From NCBI GenBank assembly GCA_019321725.1, contig CM033106.1:20186551-20250550 (forward strand): a stretch of 64,000 bases of DNA, written 5' to 3'. The stretch comes from Paulownia fortunei (lineage: Eukaryota; Streptophyta; Magnoliopsida; Lamiales; Paulowniaceae). The number at the start of each line of letters is the position of its first letter. The stretch's first letter is position 1. A program made the position numbers and the translations under genes. This document shows positions 1-13,165 of the stretch, in pieces. The notes below the pieces were generated by a model. That model had not been told where the DNA came from. It saw only the letters and a program-made list of their open reading frames with translations, and did no database searches.

Positions 1-360
1 CTCACTCTAAATGAAGAAGAAGAAGAAGAGATTGAGGGTTTGAATTTAGAAGCAGAAACAAATGGGCAGTAGCAGGTGCTGGTGGGAAAAGTGTGACTGT
101 TTTTCTTCTCAACGGCGTTGCAGAATAAGAGCGGTGAGGTTACAAACGTATTACAGTTGCAGAGTGAAATTGGTTCCATTTTTTATCGTCTCTTTCCAAC
201 AATCAAGAAAGAAAAGTGGACTTCAGTTGGGTTCGGTTCACAAAAGTCGTTGGATCTTTTCTGTATTGTCTGAAATTTCGTGGCAAAAAAATGGGGAAAG
301 AAAGAGCACACAAGTGAGTTGTTTTTTAATTTTTTTTCTTCTACCCAATTTTTTTTTTTA
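1..360. other. Unassigned sequence left of the Helitron palindrome
   Basis: This stretch is less AT-rich than what follows and begins with a short GAA-repeat-like run. A 123-codon open frame starts at 62 on the plus strand but matches no family I recognise and runs into poly-T and AT-rich DNA. It could be the 5' end of a host gene interrupted by the Helitron DNA that starts at 361, or simple intergenic DNA. The sequence does not let me choose. Confidence 0.3.
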
Positions 361-1179
361 CTGGCAAGTAACATGTGCAACCAACATAATGTATATGATT
401 CTAAGAAATTATTTATATTATTTAATAATATAATTGAGTAAAATTAATTCATTATATGATATTTCATAAATTAAAAAATATTAAATAAAATATAATCAAT
501 AAAAAATAAAATATTCTAAAATATTCATAAATTAATTATTGATCGATATAACATTGCAATAAAGCAACAAATTATCTTTCATTTCATATTTTGTAGGCGA
601 TACTTGTTCTCTAAAGATTGAAAAAATTTGGCAAATTAAAAAAATCTAAATGTTAAATAAGATAGATAATTAATATTTAAAAAATATCTATTTTACGAAC
701 ATAAATAAAACTACAATTTATCTATATTTCTTCTTTAATAATGAATACGTGTGAAACTAAGTGAAAGGATTAGGGTCTAAAATTAAAAATTAAGTAAAAT
801 ACATATCCAATATTTAAGAATCTACAGAATTATTTTTCAATTTTTACATATTATTCGGTGTACATACGGCATATACATAATAGTATTAAACTACTTTAAT
901 TGAGTATGACCATCATAAAAAATCAAATTATTTTTTCTTTAAGTACTTGGATGATGGAATTTTTTTCACATTACATATTTGTTAGGTATTAAAACTTTGT
1001 GCTACAGTGAATAATGCTTCAATATTATTTTTTTTCTAATAAAAATAAAATTTTAGTTACTACTAATAATATATAATGTATTACTTAACAAAAAAATATT
1101 TGTACCTATAATCAAAACTTGTCTATGCACAATATTTTTAATATATGTCTTCTTCTTACATTTGAGGTGTCTTGTTTAA

Positions 1180-1335
1180 TCAACTATTAGTTATAGATAT
1201 TGAAGTTCATTTGGAAAAAGCAATATCTAATTGGCATTGAAAAGACCCTGAGTGAGGCAAATAGATACCAACATTTGGAACTGTTTGTCCTTAAACTTTG
1301 TTGATTGTCATAAACAAAGTTTTATATGTAATTGT
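1180..1335 (-). pseudogene. Helitron helicase C-terminal fragment
   Basis: Read on the minus strand, the sequence contains a near-intact copy of the signature found near the C-terminus of Helitron Pif1-like helicases: M-T-I-N-K followed by G-Q-T-V-P-N-V-G-I-Y-L-P. A stop codon sits where the family has S/A-Q. The next stretch recalls the family's L-Y-V-A-L-S-R-G segment but is interrupted by a stop. In intact Helitrons this part belongs to helicase motifs V-VI. It is non-coding today. It lies in the left arm of the palindrome and reads towards the left terminus. Confidence 0.7.
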
Positions 1336-1819
1336 TTATATCTAAATTGAAATTGATAACTTTCATTTTCAGTTGGCAAAAGTGGCATTTTAGATATAAA
1401 GAGAAGCTTTTCAGTATGTTGTCCAAACACAATTTTTGCATCAATTACATTATTCTTAAAGTCATGCATATCATTTTTGTACCATTATTCAATTCATTTT
1501 ATGGGTTCATATTCATGTAATGAATTGAATGTGCATTATTATTTAAAGTTGGGAAAATAGCCCTAATTAGTCTTAATATTGAGTTTTCTTCATTATCATA
1601 TTCAATAATTATCTTTTCTAGAATTTTGATATTACCTTTAGTATCACTTGGTTTCTCACATTTTCTAACTCTAAATAAAACCTTACTAAAGTTTAGATTA
1701 TTCCTCGACTCATGTTCCTTGATAAATTATTTTTTTTTTATTTTGGGCTACAAATATATTATTTCACCAAACTTGCAGAATAGTTTGATAGATTTTTGTC
1801 CTATAAACAATTGAGCTGA

Positions 1820-3120
1820 AAGAGAGTTCATTGTTTTGTTGTATTGTCAACTGCAATTTTTTTTTTATAATATCTTAATTTATATTCTTTTAAAATACTT
1901 AATTTTTCCATTTTAATTTTCATTCATCTTCTTTTTTTCTCGAGTTTATATAATTTAATTAATAAAATTACAACAAATAAAATTATAAAAATTAAAAGTA
2001 TCATCATTTATATACACTAACTGCATGATTTTAAAGTTATTGATATTTATCAATATGCTAATCTTGAAAAATAAAACGTAATCAACTATCAAACAAGATT
2101 TTAGGTTTGCTTGTTGGAGTAATGATATTGTTAGCTCTACATGCACTTTTACTATCAAATATGTGGTCGAGCTAGCTGAAATTTACTATGGAGTCAATAA
2201 GGGTGTATATTGTATACAACTGGTATGAGAGTTATTTGGAATACATAACAATATCTAAATATTTCAAAACCCCTAGCATTATTGAAAAATCAACTCCAAA
2301 TGTTGTGGTTACAAGTGCTATTTGATTTTTGGATCTAAAATGAGCTAACAATACACGGTATAATTTCTTTTTTTTGTATTCCACATGGCCCAGTAATAAA
2401 GAAACAATTGCCCATTTGTAAGCAATCTATAATCATTAGAAAAGTTTTATGCTATTCAAAATTCAACTTTAGTTATACTTTATAATCTTCTTGAGGTATT
2501 TTTTTTTTATATTTTATCTTGTATGTCTCTTGAAAAATTATTATCCATGTTATCTATATCAATAGAAATGTTTGAAAGATCATATGAACTAATACTTTTT
2601 TTTCTTTTTTCCATGTTCTGCAAGAAAAATTCAAACTTTTCAAAATTTTGGCAACTTGTATTCAACTGAAATTTCTGATTCCCTTTCGAAATCCCTAAAC
2701 ATTGATATGTATTCCAATAAATTCTCACATTTGTTGTGCACAATATATACCCTTGTCGACTCCATGATAGATTTCAAGCAGCTATCCAAGATATTTGACA
2801 GTAAAAGTGTATGTAAGAGATAGCAATACCATTACTCCAACCAGCAAACCTAAAATCGTGTTTGATGGTTAATTGTATTTTATTTTTAAGGATTGACATA
2901 TTGATGAATATCAATAACTTCGTAATCATGTAGCTAGTGTATATAAATGATGATACTTTTAATTTTTATAATTTTATTTGTTGTAAATTTATTAATTAAA
3001 AGTATATATAAACTCAAGAAAAAGAAGATGAATGAAAATTAACATGAAAATATTAAGTATTTTAAAAAAATAAAAAATAAGGTATTATAATTTTATTTTT
3101 TTGCAATTGACAATGCAACA
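1820..3120. repeat. Local inverted duplication inside the left arm
   Basis: The segment 1820-2230 (+) is repeated in reverse complement at 2740-3120 and again in direct orientation at about 9400-9770. The first two copies flank the minus-strand helicase fragment at 2240-2760 and form a smaller hairpin inside the large one. The shared sequence includes a TGGAGTAATGATATTG-type stretch and a GTGTATATTGTATAC-type stretch that ends next to the helicase coding relic. Confidence 0.6.
2240..2760 (-). pseudogene. Helitron helicase fragment, N-terminal side, left arm
   Basis: A 78-codon minus-strand frame (2743-2507) contains a segment with L-Q-N-M, S-S-Y-D-L-S-N-I-S and N-F-S-R-D-I-Q-D, as found just upstream of the Walker A motif in plant Helitron helicases. 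Further along, around 2400-2290, a frame-broken piece reads R-S-K-N-Q-I-A-L-V-T-T-T, which corresponds to the strand after Walker A. The helicase is clearly dead because of stops and frame breaks. It pairs with 9760-10200 in the right arm. Confidence 0.65.
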
Positions 3121-4469
3121 AAGTCATGAACTCTTTTTTAGCTCATAATTTATATGCAACACTTGTTCTTTAGAGATTAAAAAAATTTGACAAATCAAAA
3201 TTAAAAATTCGATATGTACTATGTTGATTAAAAATTTTAATTTGATATTTAATTTTTTATAAAAATTCAATATTCAGTTTGATTTTAATTTTTTATTCCA
3301 TTTTTTTACAATTTTTTATAAATAATTTTTTATCTAATTTTATATATTAATTAGTTTTTTTACTTTTTTTTTCCTTACTTTTTAACTTACCAAACTAAAA
3401 ATAATAAATTCAAAATACAATTAGATTTTTTAAGAAATGAAAATAAAGAAGAAATTGAGCTGAAGATATGATATATATAGCTTTGTAATACTGTAATAAT
3501 ATATAAATATAATAAGAGTTTATCTTTATTATATTACCTTAAAAAAAATTCTTGTTAATTTCATTTTACTCCCTATATATACTTTTAAAAATTCTCCTAT
3601 TTTATCAATTCTATAATTGGTTTAGTAGAACAATATGTAAAACGATCAATAAATACACAAATAAATATAGTATAAAATTATTTTCTATTTAATGTATTAT
3701 ATATTTTTTAAAATATTTATGTTGAAATGTGGTGATACAGAAGGTTCATGCAACTTATTTTGGCCATGTTTGATTATGTTGAAAAAATTTAGGCTTTGTT
3801 TAATTTTATTTTCAGTCTTTTTTGGAGAGTGTTCTAGAAAAATATATTCTGAAAAGTGAGTTTGGAGAACATGTATAGAATAAAAAATGTGTATGTTATG
3901 TTGGGACAAATGATATGATGTATTTTAAAAGATATTTTATCAATTGTAGCTATATTGTCAATATTATTTTGTTATGATTAATGAGAGATATTTTCAATTA
4001 TAAATATCTTGTTAATGTTAGTGTATTGTAATTAGTGATAGTATAGGGTATAGGATTATCTAAATAGGGTAATAAATAATTTGGTATTTTGGAAAAAAAA
4101 TACAAGTGACAAACACGTTTTGGTATCCAAAAGAAAAATAATATTTGGAAGAAAAGTAGAAAGAGAAACCAATAAAAACTATAATGTTCGAATTAACAAT
4201 AAAATAGTATAAATAAAATTTATTAGATTAAATGATCAACTCAAACGATCTATTCTTTTTATGAAGTGACTCAAATAGTAATTTAGCATAAATTCTCAAA
4301 GTTAAAAAAATTTAGTAAGTCAAATATCATATGCAATTGCGATCAGACTACTATGATTGCGAAAACAAAAGATAAGTTAAATGATTAAAATAGATTTTGA
4401 ATTTTGTGCATAAAATATATGAAATATAAGGGATAACATCGCTTTTAGAATATGATCTTATAATTGATT

Positions 4470-5900
4470 AATATAATATAAAATTCAGATGTGGTTGGCT
4501 TGAGAAAGTAAATATTAAAGCAATCAAATACTTCATCAATTAATGTAATTATTTTTGTATAGTCTCATGGTTAAGAAAAAATTGAATTTTAGTCATGAAT
4601 ACACTCTAAATTTTGTTATATTATTTTTTTTCTAGAAAGTGTATAACAAAATATTATAAATATGATAGTAGAATGTGCCGTTGAATTGATATAAAAAAAT
4701 AGAAGTTATTTTCATATTAATTTTATTGAATCTAATTCAACTGGATATAGTAAGGTGTATTTTTATACATTGGTATTCGATTTGATTTTGATTTTGATTT
4801 TTTATTTTACTTCATTGAATCGTACAAAATATTAAATTTTAATTTTAATTTTTTTATAAATAGTCATAACTTATTTTATATTTATTAATTAATCTTACAC
4901 TTTTTTCTTAATTTGAACTTACCAAACTAAAAATAATAATTCAAATTACAATTAGGTTTTGTTATTTAATTTTGAACTATTTAATTCTTTTTATTTTTTA
5001 ACAAAATCATAGAATAAAAAATGGACAAAAGATAAAAAAAAGGTAAAATACTTATAAATATAATTTTTTTCAGAAGAAATTAGTAAATTAGTAAAGATAA
5101 TATAAAATTCAGATGTGGGTAGTTTGAGAAAGCATATGTTAATCAAATATCTCATTAACTGATATAATTATTTTCGTATCTCTCAAACATACGAAAATAT
5201 ACTTTAAGTTTCATAGTTGATGAATTCTTGCAAATTTAATCTCATGATTTGAAAAAAATCCAATTTTAGTCATAATATATAGGTTTTACTCTATTTTATT
5301 TTTTTCAAAAAGTGGAATAACCAAAATTATTAATGCAACAGTGGAATGTGTCTTTCAATTGATATAAAAAAATAGATATTATTTCCACATTAATTTTAAT
5401 GAATTTGATTAGACTGAATATTATGAAGTTTATTCAAATAGATATATTTTACAATAAAATAATTTTCATAGTGTATCATATCTTTTTATGTCTAATTCAA
5501 TATTACTTTTTTATAGGGGCGACAACAATTCGATAAACCGATGGAATCAAATCAAAATTGAAAATTTGATATTTATTAAAGTCGAACCAAAAATTTAAAT
5601 TTGGTATTTGAATTTTATTTTCATAAATAAATAGTATTCTATTTAATTTTGGTGTTTTATTTCAGATTATCGAACCATTCCACAATATCAAAATTTAATT
5701 TTTACAAATTTCATAAATATTTTTTATATATTGGTTTATATTTATTAATTAATTCAAAATATAATTAAATTTTCTTATTTAAATTTGAACTATTTAGTTT
5801 TTTTATTTTTTTAAAAAAATTATTTAACAAAATAATTGAATCGAAATATGAACACATAAATGGACAAAAGAGAAAACAAAAGGTAAAGTACTTATATATA
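4470..5900. repeat. Diverged tandem units of roughly 640-690 bp in the left arm
   Basis: A block with ATAAAATTCAGATGTGG followed by GAGAAAG occurs near 4470 and again near 5100. The partner block, ATTGATATAAAAAAATAGA, occurs near 4690 and 5360. The right arm shows the same doubling in inverse orientation (TTTCTCAAGCCA near 7307 and 7990). The duplication therefore predates the palindrome. The blocks are AT-rich and carry no open frame. Confidence 0.55.
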
Positions 5901-8900
5901 TAATTTCCACACATGTTTTCAGAATATTAAACAAATAAAAGTAGAGTTTGACTTGGACTCTTATTGTTTTCTTATTACAATTATCATATAACCTTATTGA
6001 TCAACTAAAAAAATAAATATTATTTGTCTCAAAATTACGTAATTATTAAATTACATAACTACTATTAAAACTAATAATATCAAAAGGGTATTTTAGTCGA
6101 TCAAAAATTGAAAGAAACATTCACACTTTTATAATAGTATAGATTGTAAAGTTCAAACCCTCAACAGGGAAGGGAGAGAGGGATTACTACATTATTCCAT
6201 TTATGATAGCTAGATAAAAAAAGAATGGGTGATTATCTATATCTATACTATTAAACAATGTGAATGTTTTTTCTAATTTTTTATTAGATTAAAATACTCT
6301 TTTAATATTACTAATTTTAATGGTAGTTATGTAATTTAATAATTATATAATTTTAAAATAAACAATGCTTATTTGTTTAATTGGTCAATAAGGTTATAGA
6401 ATAATTGCAATAAGAGAACACTAAGAGTTCAAGGCAAAATCTACTTTATTTGTTTGATATTCCAAAAATATGTGTGAAAATTATATTTATAAGTACTTTA
6501 CCTTTTGTTTTCTCTTTTGCCCATTTATGTGTTCATATTTTGATTCAATTAATTTGTTAAAAGAATTTTTAAAAAATAAAAAATTAATAGTTAAATAACA
6601 AAATCTAATTGAATTTTGAATTTATTATTTTTAGTTTGGCAAGTTGAAATTAAAAAAAAAGTAAAAATTAATTAATAAATTTACAATAAGATATAAAAAT
6701 TATTTATAAAATTTGTAAAAATTAAAATTTGATATTGGGTGTGGTTCGATAAATCGAAAAAATTAAACACCAAAATTAAGCCAAATACCAATTTTTTTGA
6801 AAATAAAAAATTAAATAATAAATCAATTTTCTTTTACTTTAATAAATACCGAATTTTCAGTTTCGATTTGATTAGGTTGGTTTATTGAATCATTGTCGCC
6901 CTCTATAAAAAGTCACATTGAATTAGAATAGAAAAAAATATGACACACTATATAAAAAATATTTTATTGTGAAATATTTGAATAAAATAAATATACCTCA
7001 CAATATCCAGTCTAATATTCATTAAAATTAATGTGAAAAATAACATCTATTTTTTTATATTAATTCAAAGGCACATTCCAATATTGTATTTATAATTTGG
7101 TTATTCCACTTATTGAAAAAAAAAAAAAAAAGAATGCAAAACCTATATATTAAAGTGCATTCATGACTAACAATGGATATTTTCTAAATTATGGAATTAA
7201 ATTTGCAAGACCTTCTGAACTATGAGACTAAAAGTATATTTTCTTGTGCTTGGAGAAATAAAAATAATTACATCAATTAATGGCATATTTAATTCCTTTG
7301 ACATATGCTTTCTCAAGCCATCCATAGCTAAATTTTATATTATCTTTACCAATTTGCTAATTTCTTTTGAAAACATGTGTGGAAATTATTTATAACTATT
7401 TTACCTTTTGTTTGATCTTTTGTCCATTTTCAATTCAATGATTTTGTTAAATAATTTTTTTAAAAAATAAATGTTCAAATTAAATAACAAAATCTAATTG
7501 TATTTTGAATTTATTATTTTTAGTTTAGTAAGTTAAAATTAAGAAAAAAAAGTATAAGATTAATTAATAAATATAAAATAAGATATAACAACTATTTATA
7601 AAATTTATAAAAATTAAAACTCGATATTTTGTATGGGTCAGCAAATCAAAATAAAAAACCAAAATCAAACCGAATATTACATTTTTATGAAAATATACAT
7701 CACAATGTCCAGTCTAATTGAATTTATTAAAATTAATATGAAAATAAATTAATTCAAAGACACATTCCACTGTTATATTTATAATATTGGTTATTCTACA
7801 TTCTAAAAAAATAGAATACAGCAAAACCTAAAATGCATTTATGACTAAAATTAGATTTTTTTCGAATCATGGGACTAAATTTGCAAGGCCTCCATAAACT
7901 ATCAGACTAAAAGTGAATTTTTTCTATGTTGGGAATATGAAAATAATTACATCAATTGATAAAAATATTTGATTCTTTTAACATTTATTTTCTCAAGCCA
8001 CTCACATTTAAATTTTATACATGTTTACCAATTATAAGGTCATTTTCTAAAATCGATGTTATTCCTTATATTTCACATATTTTATGCATAAAATTCAAAA
8101 TCTATTTTAATCATTTAACTTATATTTTGTTATTGCAATCATTGTAGTCCGTCCGGTTGCAATTGCATATGATATTTGACTTAATAAAAAAAATTCACTT
8201 TAGAAATTTATGTTAAATTACTCATTGATCACTTCATGAAAAAAAGTAATTTTTTTGGGTTGATCATTTAATCTAATAAATTTTATTTATAATATTTTAT
8301 TGTGAGTTCCAACATTATAGTTTTGATTGGCTTTCTCTTCCTACTTTTCTTCCAAATATTATTTCCCTTCTTCGGATATGAAAAAGTGTTCCTTGCATTT
8401 TTTGGGAATGAGATTTTCCCCCATAATACTAGATTATTTATTACAATAAAAGTTCTTATGTATACTCCACCAGTTAGAGTTGCCAGGGTAAGGAAGAAGG
8501 GGGGAACAAGCACACTTGGAGAGGGAGATAATCATATACTCTAAATTGTCACTAATTACAATATAATAACATTGACAAAATATTTATAGTTAAATATCTC
8601 TCATTAATTACAATAAAATAATATTGATCTACAATTGAAAATGTCATTCAAAATACATTGTATCATTTGTTCTAACAAAATATACACATTTTGATTTTGT
8701 ACATGTTCTCCAAACTCACTTCTCATAACATATTTTTCTAGAATACTCTTCTCAAAATGACTGGAAATGAAACCTAATAGAGTCTAAATTATTTCAACAA
8801 AATAAAATCAAACATGGGAAAAATAAGTTGTATAAATATTTATGTTGAATCACTGCATTTCAACATAAATATTTAAAAAAAGAAAATATATTACATTAAG

Positions 8901-9729
8901 ATCAAAAAACTTTTATACTACATTTATTTATGTATTTTTTTATCCTTTTACATATTATTCTACTGAATAAATTATAAAATTGATAGATAATTGGAGCATT
9001 TTAAAAAGTATATGTAGGGGTAGTAAAATTAAATTAACAATATTTTTTTTAATATAATCTAATAGAGATAAAATATTATTATGTCTATAATTATAGTACT
9101 ACAAAGCTATATATAACATAATTTCAGCTCAATTTCTTCTTTATTTTTATTTTTTTACAAAATCTAATTATATTTTGAATTTATTATGTTTAGTTTGGTA
9201 AGTCAAGAGTAAGAAAAAAAAGTACAAAATTAACTAATAAATATAAAATAAGATATAAAAATTATTTAAAAATTTATAAAAATTAAATTCGATATTTGGT
9301 ATAGCTCGATAAATTAGAATAAAAAAATAAAATCAAAGTAAAATTAAATATCAGATCCAATTTTTTTGTTCGACTTCGGTACATATCAAATTTTCAATTG
9401 CAATTTTTTTTTGTAATACCTTAATTTATATTTTTTTTAAAAATTTAATTTTTTTCATTTTAATTTCAATTCATCTTTTTTTTTTCTCGAGTTTATATAT
9501 ATTGTTAATTAATAAAATTACAACAAATTAAATTATAAAAGTTATAAGTATCATTATGTATATGCATTAACTGCATGATTTCATAGTTATTGATATTCAT
9601 CAATATGCTAAATTTGAAAAATAAAACACAATCAACCATTAAACATGATTTTAGATTTGCTTGTTGGAGGACATGATATTGCTAGCTCTGTATGCACTTT
9701 TACTATGAAATATCTGATCGACCTATCTA

Positions 9730-10530
9730 AAATTTACCATAAAGTCAATAAAGGTGTATATTGTATACCAACAGATGTGAGAGTTGTTTGAGATATATAG
9801 CAATGTCTAAAGATTTCAAAATAGAATTAGAAATCTCAATTGAACTGCAAGTTGTCAAAACTTTGAAAAGTCTGAATTTTATATTGGAGAGCATGAAAAA
9901 AAGAGAATTAGTTTATATGATCTTTCAAATATTCCTATTGATATAGATAACATGAACAATAATTTTTCAAGAGAGATACAAGATAAACTGTTAGTAGAAA
10001 TACCTCTAAAAGATTATAAAGTACAGCTAAAGATGAGTTTTGTACAGCATAAAACTTTTTTAATAATCTTAGATTACATCCAAAAAGGTAAGAATTTTTT
10101 TATTGATGGGTCAGGTGAAATATTCGAAAAAGACTTTTATACCATGCATCATTAACTCATTTTAGATCCAAAAATCAAATAGTACTTATAATTGCAATAT
10201 TTAGAGTTGTTGTCGCAATAATGACAGAGGTTAGAACAACATGTTCTCACTGCAAAATACAATCAGATGTAATTGAATCAAGTGAGTGCATCGTATCTAA
10301 GCATAATAGGGTTATAGAGCTATTACGTAAAATACAAGTATTTTTATGGGATGAAGCATCAATGACGAAATGATGGCTATTAAAAATGTTAATAAACCAT
10401 AGAAAGACATAATAAAAAATGTAGAGGATTTTGGTGGAAAAGTAGTAGTTTATTTTTATTAGGAAAACATAACATTGAAGCAAGATTCATTCTAGTACAA
10501 AGTTCTGATACCTAACAATTATGTAATGTG
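9730..10530 (+). pseudogene. Helitron helicase relic, right arm
   Basis: Several plus-strand frames together recapitulate a Pif1-like Helitron helicase. In order these are N-F-S-R-E-I-Q-D-K-L (around 9960), a D-Y-I-Q-K-G-K-N-F-F-I-D-G-S-G stretch where the Walker A loop should be (around 10075-10115), R-S-K-N-Q-I-V-L (around 10165), and the Walker B-like W-D-E-A-S-M-T (around 10345-10370) followed by G-G-K-V-V-V (around 10430). The Walker A glycine-threonine-glycine-lysine core is lost and many stops occur, so no ATPase can be made. The C-terminal motif found in the left arm is missing here, which indicates an internal deletion. Confidence 0.65.
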
Positions 10531-10998
10531 AATAAAATTCTAGCATTTAAAGATTATATTTTACTTAATTTTTAATACTATACCCTAATCATTTCACTTA
10601 GTTCCACATATATTTGTCATTAAAGAAGAAATATAGCTAAATTGTAGTTTTATTAATGTTTGTAAAAGGGAAATTTTTTATTATTAATTATTTATCTTAC
10701 TTAACATTTAAATTCTTTCAATTTGTCATTATTTCTTCAATCTTTAGATAACAAGTGTCGCCTACAAAGTATGAGTGGAAAAAAAATATCTTGTTTTGTT
10801 GCAATATCATATCGATCAATAGTTAATTATGAAATACTTTGGAATATTTTATTTTTTATTGATTATATTTTTATTTAATATTTTTTAATTTATGAAATAT
10901 CTTATAATATCTTAATTTTATTCAAATAAATTATTAAATAATATCATTAATTTACTAGAATCATATAAATCACATGCGACGTACGTGTTAGTTACTAG

Positions 10999-12600
10999 TA
11001 CCATTAAATTACATAGTTTTATCAACTATTCTTCCTTTATCTGTAAATGGTTGTATTACAATGGGCTCAATGTAGAAAAGTCTCCTTTTATAATTGTATT
11101 TTAAATTTTGTGAGAATATCGTTGTACATCATGCAAGACTCATATATAAAACTTATTAGATTATGATATTGTGAGCCACTAAAAATTCATTCAAATTTTA
11201 GACAATCAATCTTATCTCCATCAATACTTCTCATGCTTCATTTTATTCATTATTTACTAATTTCTGGATAAAAAAAAATACTTTCAAAATTTGAAGGGAT
11301 CATGTTTTAAAATTGAAATAACATGGGATGGAATACTTTGATAATATATTGATCTCCACGTTTTCCTTTTGGAATTCACACTTTATATTTTCACCATATT
11401 TTCATTCATATGCTCAAAAGCATTTTCATTCATATGATAAAAGCTTACTCAAATAATTATTTGTCGAATTTGATTAGTTGATTGGTTTTATTCTCATAAG
11501 CTTGGAGTGGATCATAAAAACAACCGCATTGCATGTGCACAATCCCAAGGAGTATATGCCAATTGCCAACTCTAGAGGGATTTTTAGGATGCATTCATAA
11601 CTTAAATTTTAGTAGGGAGAAGAAAATATATTAAAATATAAAATACATATTAATAAAAAGTCACATTTATTTGAAATTAAAACTTTTCAAGAAATATCTT
11701 GACCCAAAAATTACTTAAAATTGAACATTGTAGGATAAGAGAAAATGAATATGCGGTCACAAGAGGTCTATTGTGTCACTTTCTTATTTTAGTTCATGCA
11801 TTTTGCTTCTTTTTACCTTCTTTTTTAAAAAATCAAAACATGTCTATTGTGTCATTTTCTTTAGGTAATTCATGCACTGTGCTTTTTGTTACCTTCTTTT
11901 CTTAAAAATCAAAACATGTTTTTTTTTTTTTTTGTTTTGACAAAATCTCGTTTTTTTTTTTTTTTTTTTACTTTGTAGCTCTAATCCAAACTTTTTCCAC
12001 CTTAATTCATGACGAAAGTAGTCTCTAGTATAAATATAACACGATCAAGGCACCTAAAAAAAAAACATTTCCTTCTTTCATTAGAGATGGCATAAGAATG
12101 AATTTAGTGTGGATTTATCAAAACTTGAAACCTGTTTTGTTAAAATTTTTAAAATCCAACCTGTAAGACTCGTTTTATAATTTTAAAAATATTAAAAAAT
12201 ATATTTTATAAAAATAACACCCAAAGATTTTTTAAAAATATATTGAAAAAAAATAATACATAAATACATATATAGTAAAACAAAAAATAAACTCAAAATT
12301 AAATAGGAAGATCTTAAAAATAAAAAATCTACATCCACTTCAATTTCATCTATAATTTTAAAAATATATTTCAAATAAAATGAATTTAAATTTAAATTTA
12401 CCTCATTATCGATGTTCATTTCTAACTTGTTTTTTAACTCAAATCACCTTAAAAATTTTAAGCCATCATTTTCGTGGGTCCAATTTGAAAATGGGACCCA
12501 ATACCTGCGGGTTGACTGCTTTGCTCCCATATGCCATGTTGGATACCTTAAATTTTTTGACGGAAATGGCCCCCAAAATTCCGAAATTTCCATTTGGGCC
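10999..12600. other. AT-rich intergenic DNA upstream of the DeSI-like gene
   Basis: I see no supportable gene here. Long poly-T runs occur at about 11919-11935 and 11950-11969. Around 12080-12480 the sequence resembles a degenerate non-autonomous element related in style to that at 24180-24880 (phrases such as AACCTGT, AAAATTTTTAAAAT). The open frames here are short and low in complexity. Confidence 0.4.
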
Positions 12601-12639
12601 CCAAGTTATGCCATTTCTTATAGCCTTATTTCCCCAAAA

Positions 12640-13165
12640 GATATCAACCCCCTCCCTCCCCCTCCCTCATGCGAAGCTGTCATCATTCCGACATCACATC
12701 TACGAATTGCCCCTTCAAATCCTCTGTAACTTCTCTCTTTCTCTCTCTAAATTTTCTCTTCCTACATATATATGTTTATATGTATATACACACGCTTTTG
12801 CATGTATTCTCTTGAAGGTATGTGTACATATGTATATATAATATACATTGGCTCTAGGCATACAATCGCTTAATCATCATTTTGATGTTAACTGTTCTTT
12901 TGTATTTTCATTTCTTGAACTCTTTTTTCCTAAGTAGCTGATTTCTTTGTTGCATAAAACTGGTATTTCTCTATTTTCTTTTGATAATTCAAGTGTTTTA
13001 GCTCAAGGCCTAACCTAATTGTTTTCCCAATTTTCCTTTTCTTTATCAGGGTTTTGGAGTTATTTGGATGCTGAGCTCTGGAGATATAGCAAATACGTAT
13101 AAATATAAATATTAATATACATATAGTTTGGAGCATTGTTGGTGAGGGAGGGGGTGATAGATACA
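12640..13165 (+). promoter_or_regulatory. Putative promoter and 5' UTR of the DeSI-like gene, with a likely leader intron
   Basis: A C- and T-rich tract (12640-12770, including CTCTCTTTCTCTCTCT) resembles the pyrimidine patches of plant core promoters. A good donor, AAG|GTATGT at 12818, and a good acceptor, TTTATCAG|G ending at 13049, would remove a 5' UTR intron of about 232 bp. The transcription start is not determined. This is inference from splice-site quality and position. Confidence 0.4.

Larger units (their letters stand above)
361..10998. mobile_element. Giant imperfect palindrome of Helitron-derived DNA
   Basis: The left arm (361 to about 6146) is matched in reverse complement by the right arm (about 6238 to 10998), around a spacer of about 90 bp. 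Paired landmarks include 363-480 with 10870-10995, 541-600 with 10740-10835, 930-1020 with 10470-10540, 3720-3940 with 8650-8870, 5480-5560 with 6850-6930, and 6110-6146 with 6238-6270. Both arms contain Helitron helicase relics reading outward. The right arm ends in CTAG followed by T (10995-10999). The left arm, read on the minus strand, ends in CCAG followed by T (364-361). Both fit a Helitron 3' end, and a hairpin-prone ACGTACGT lies just inside the right one. The arms have diverged by substitutions and indels, so the palindrome is old. Confidence 0.7.

Noticed and set aside
62..433. A 123-codon frame at the left edge
   Set aside because: It extends across the Helitron boundary at 361 into AT-rich DNA, so at least its second half cannot be a host gene. 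The first half has no recognisable domain.
12380..12841. A 153-codon open frame upstream of the DeSI-like gene
   Set aside because: It lies in the probable promoter and leader and has no recognisable domain. C/T-rich composition explains the openness.
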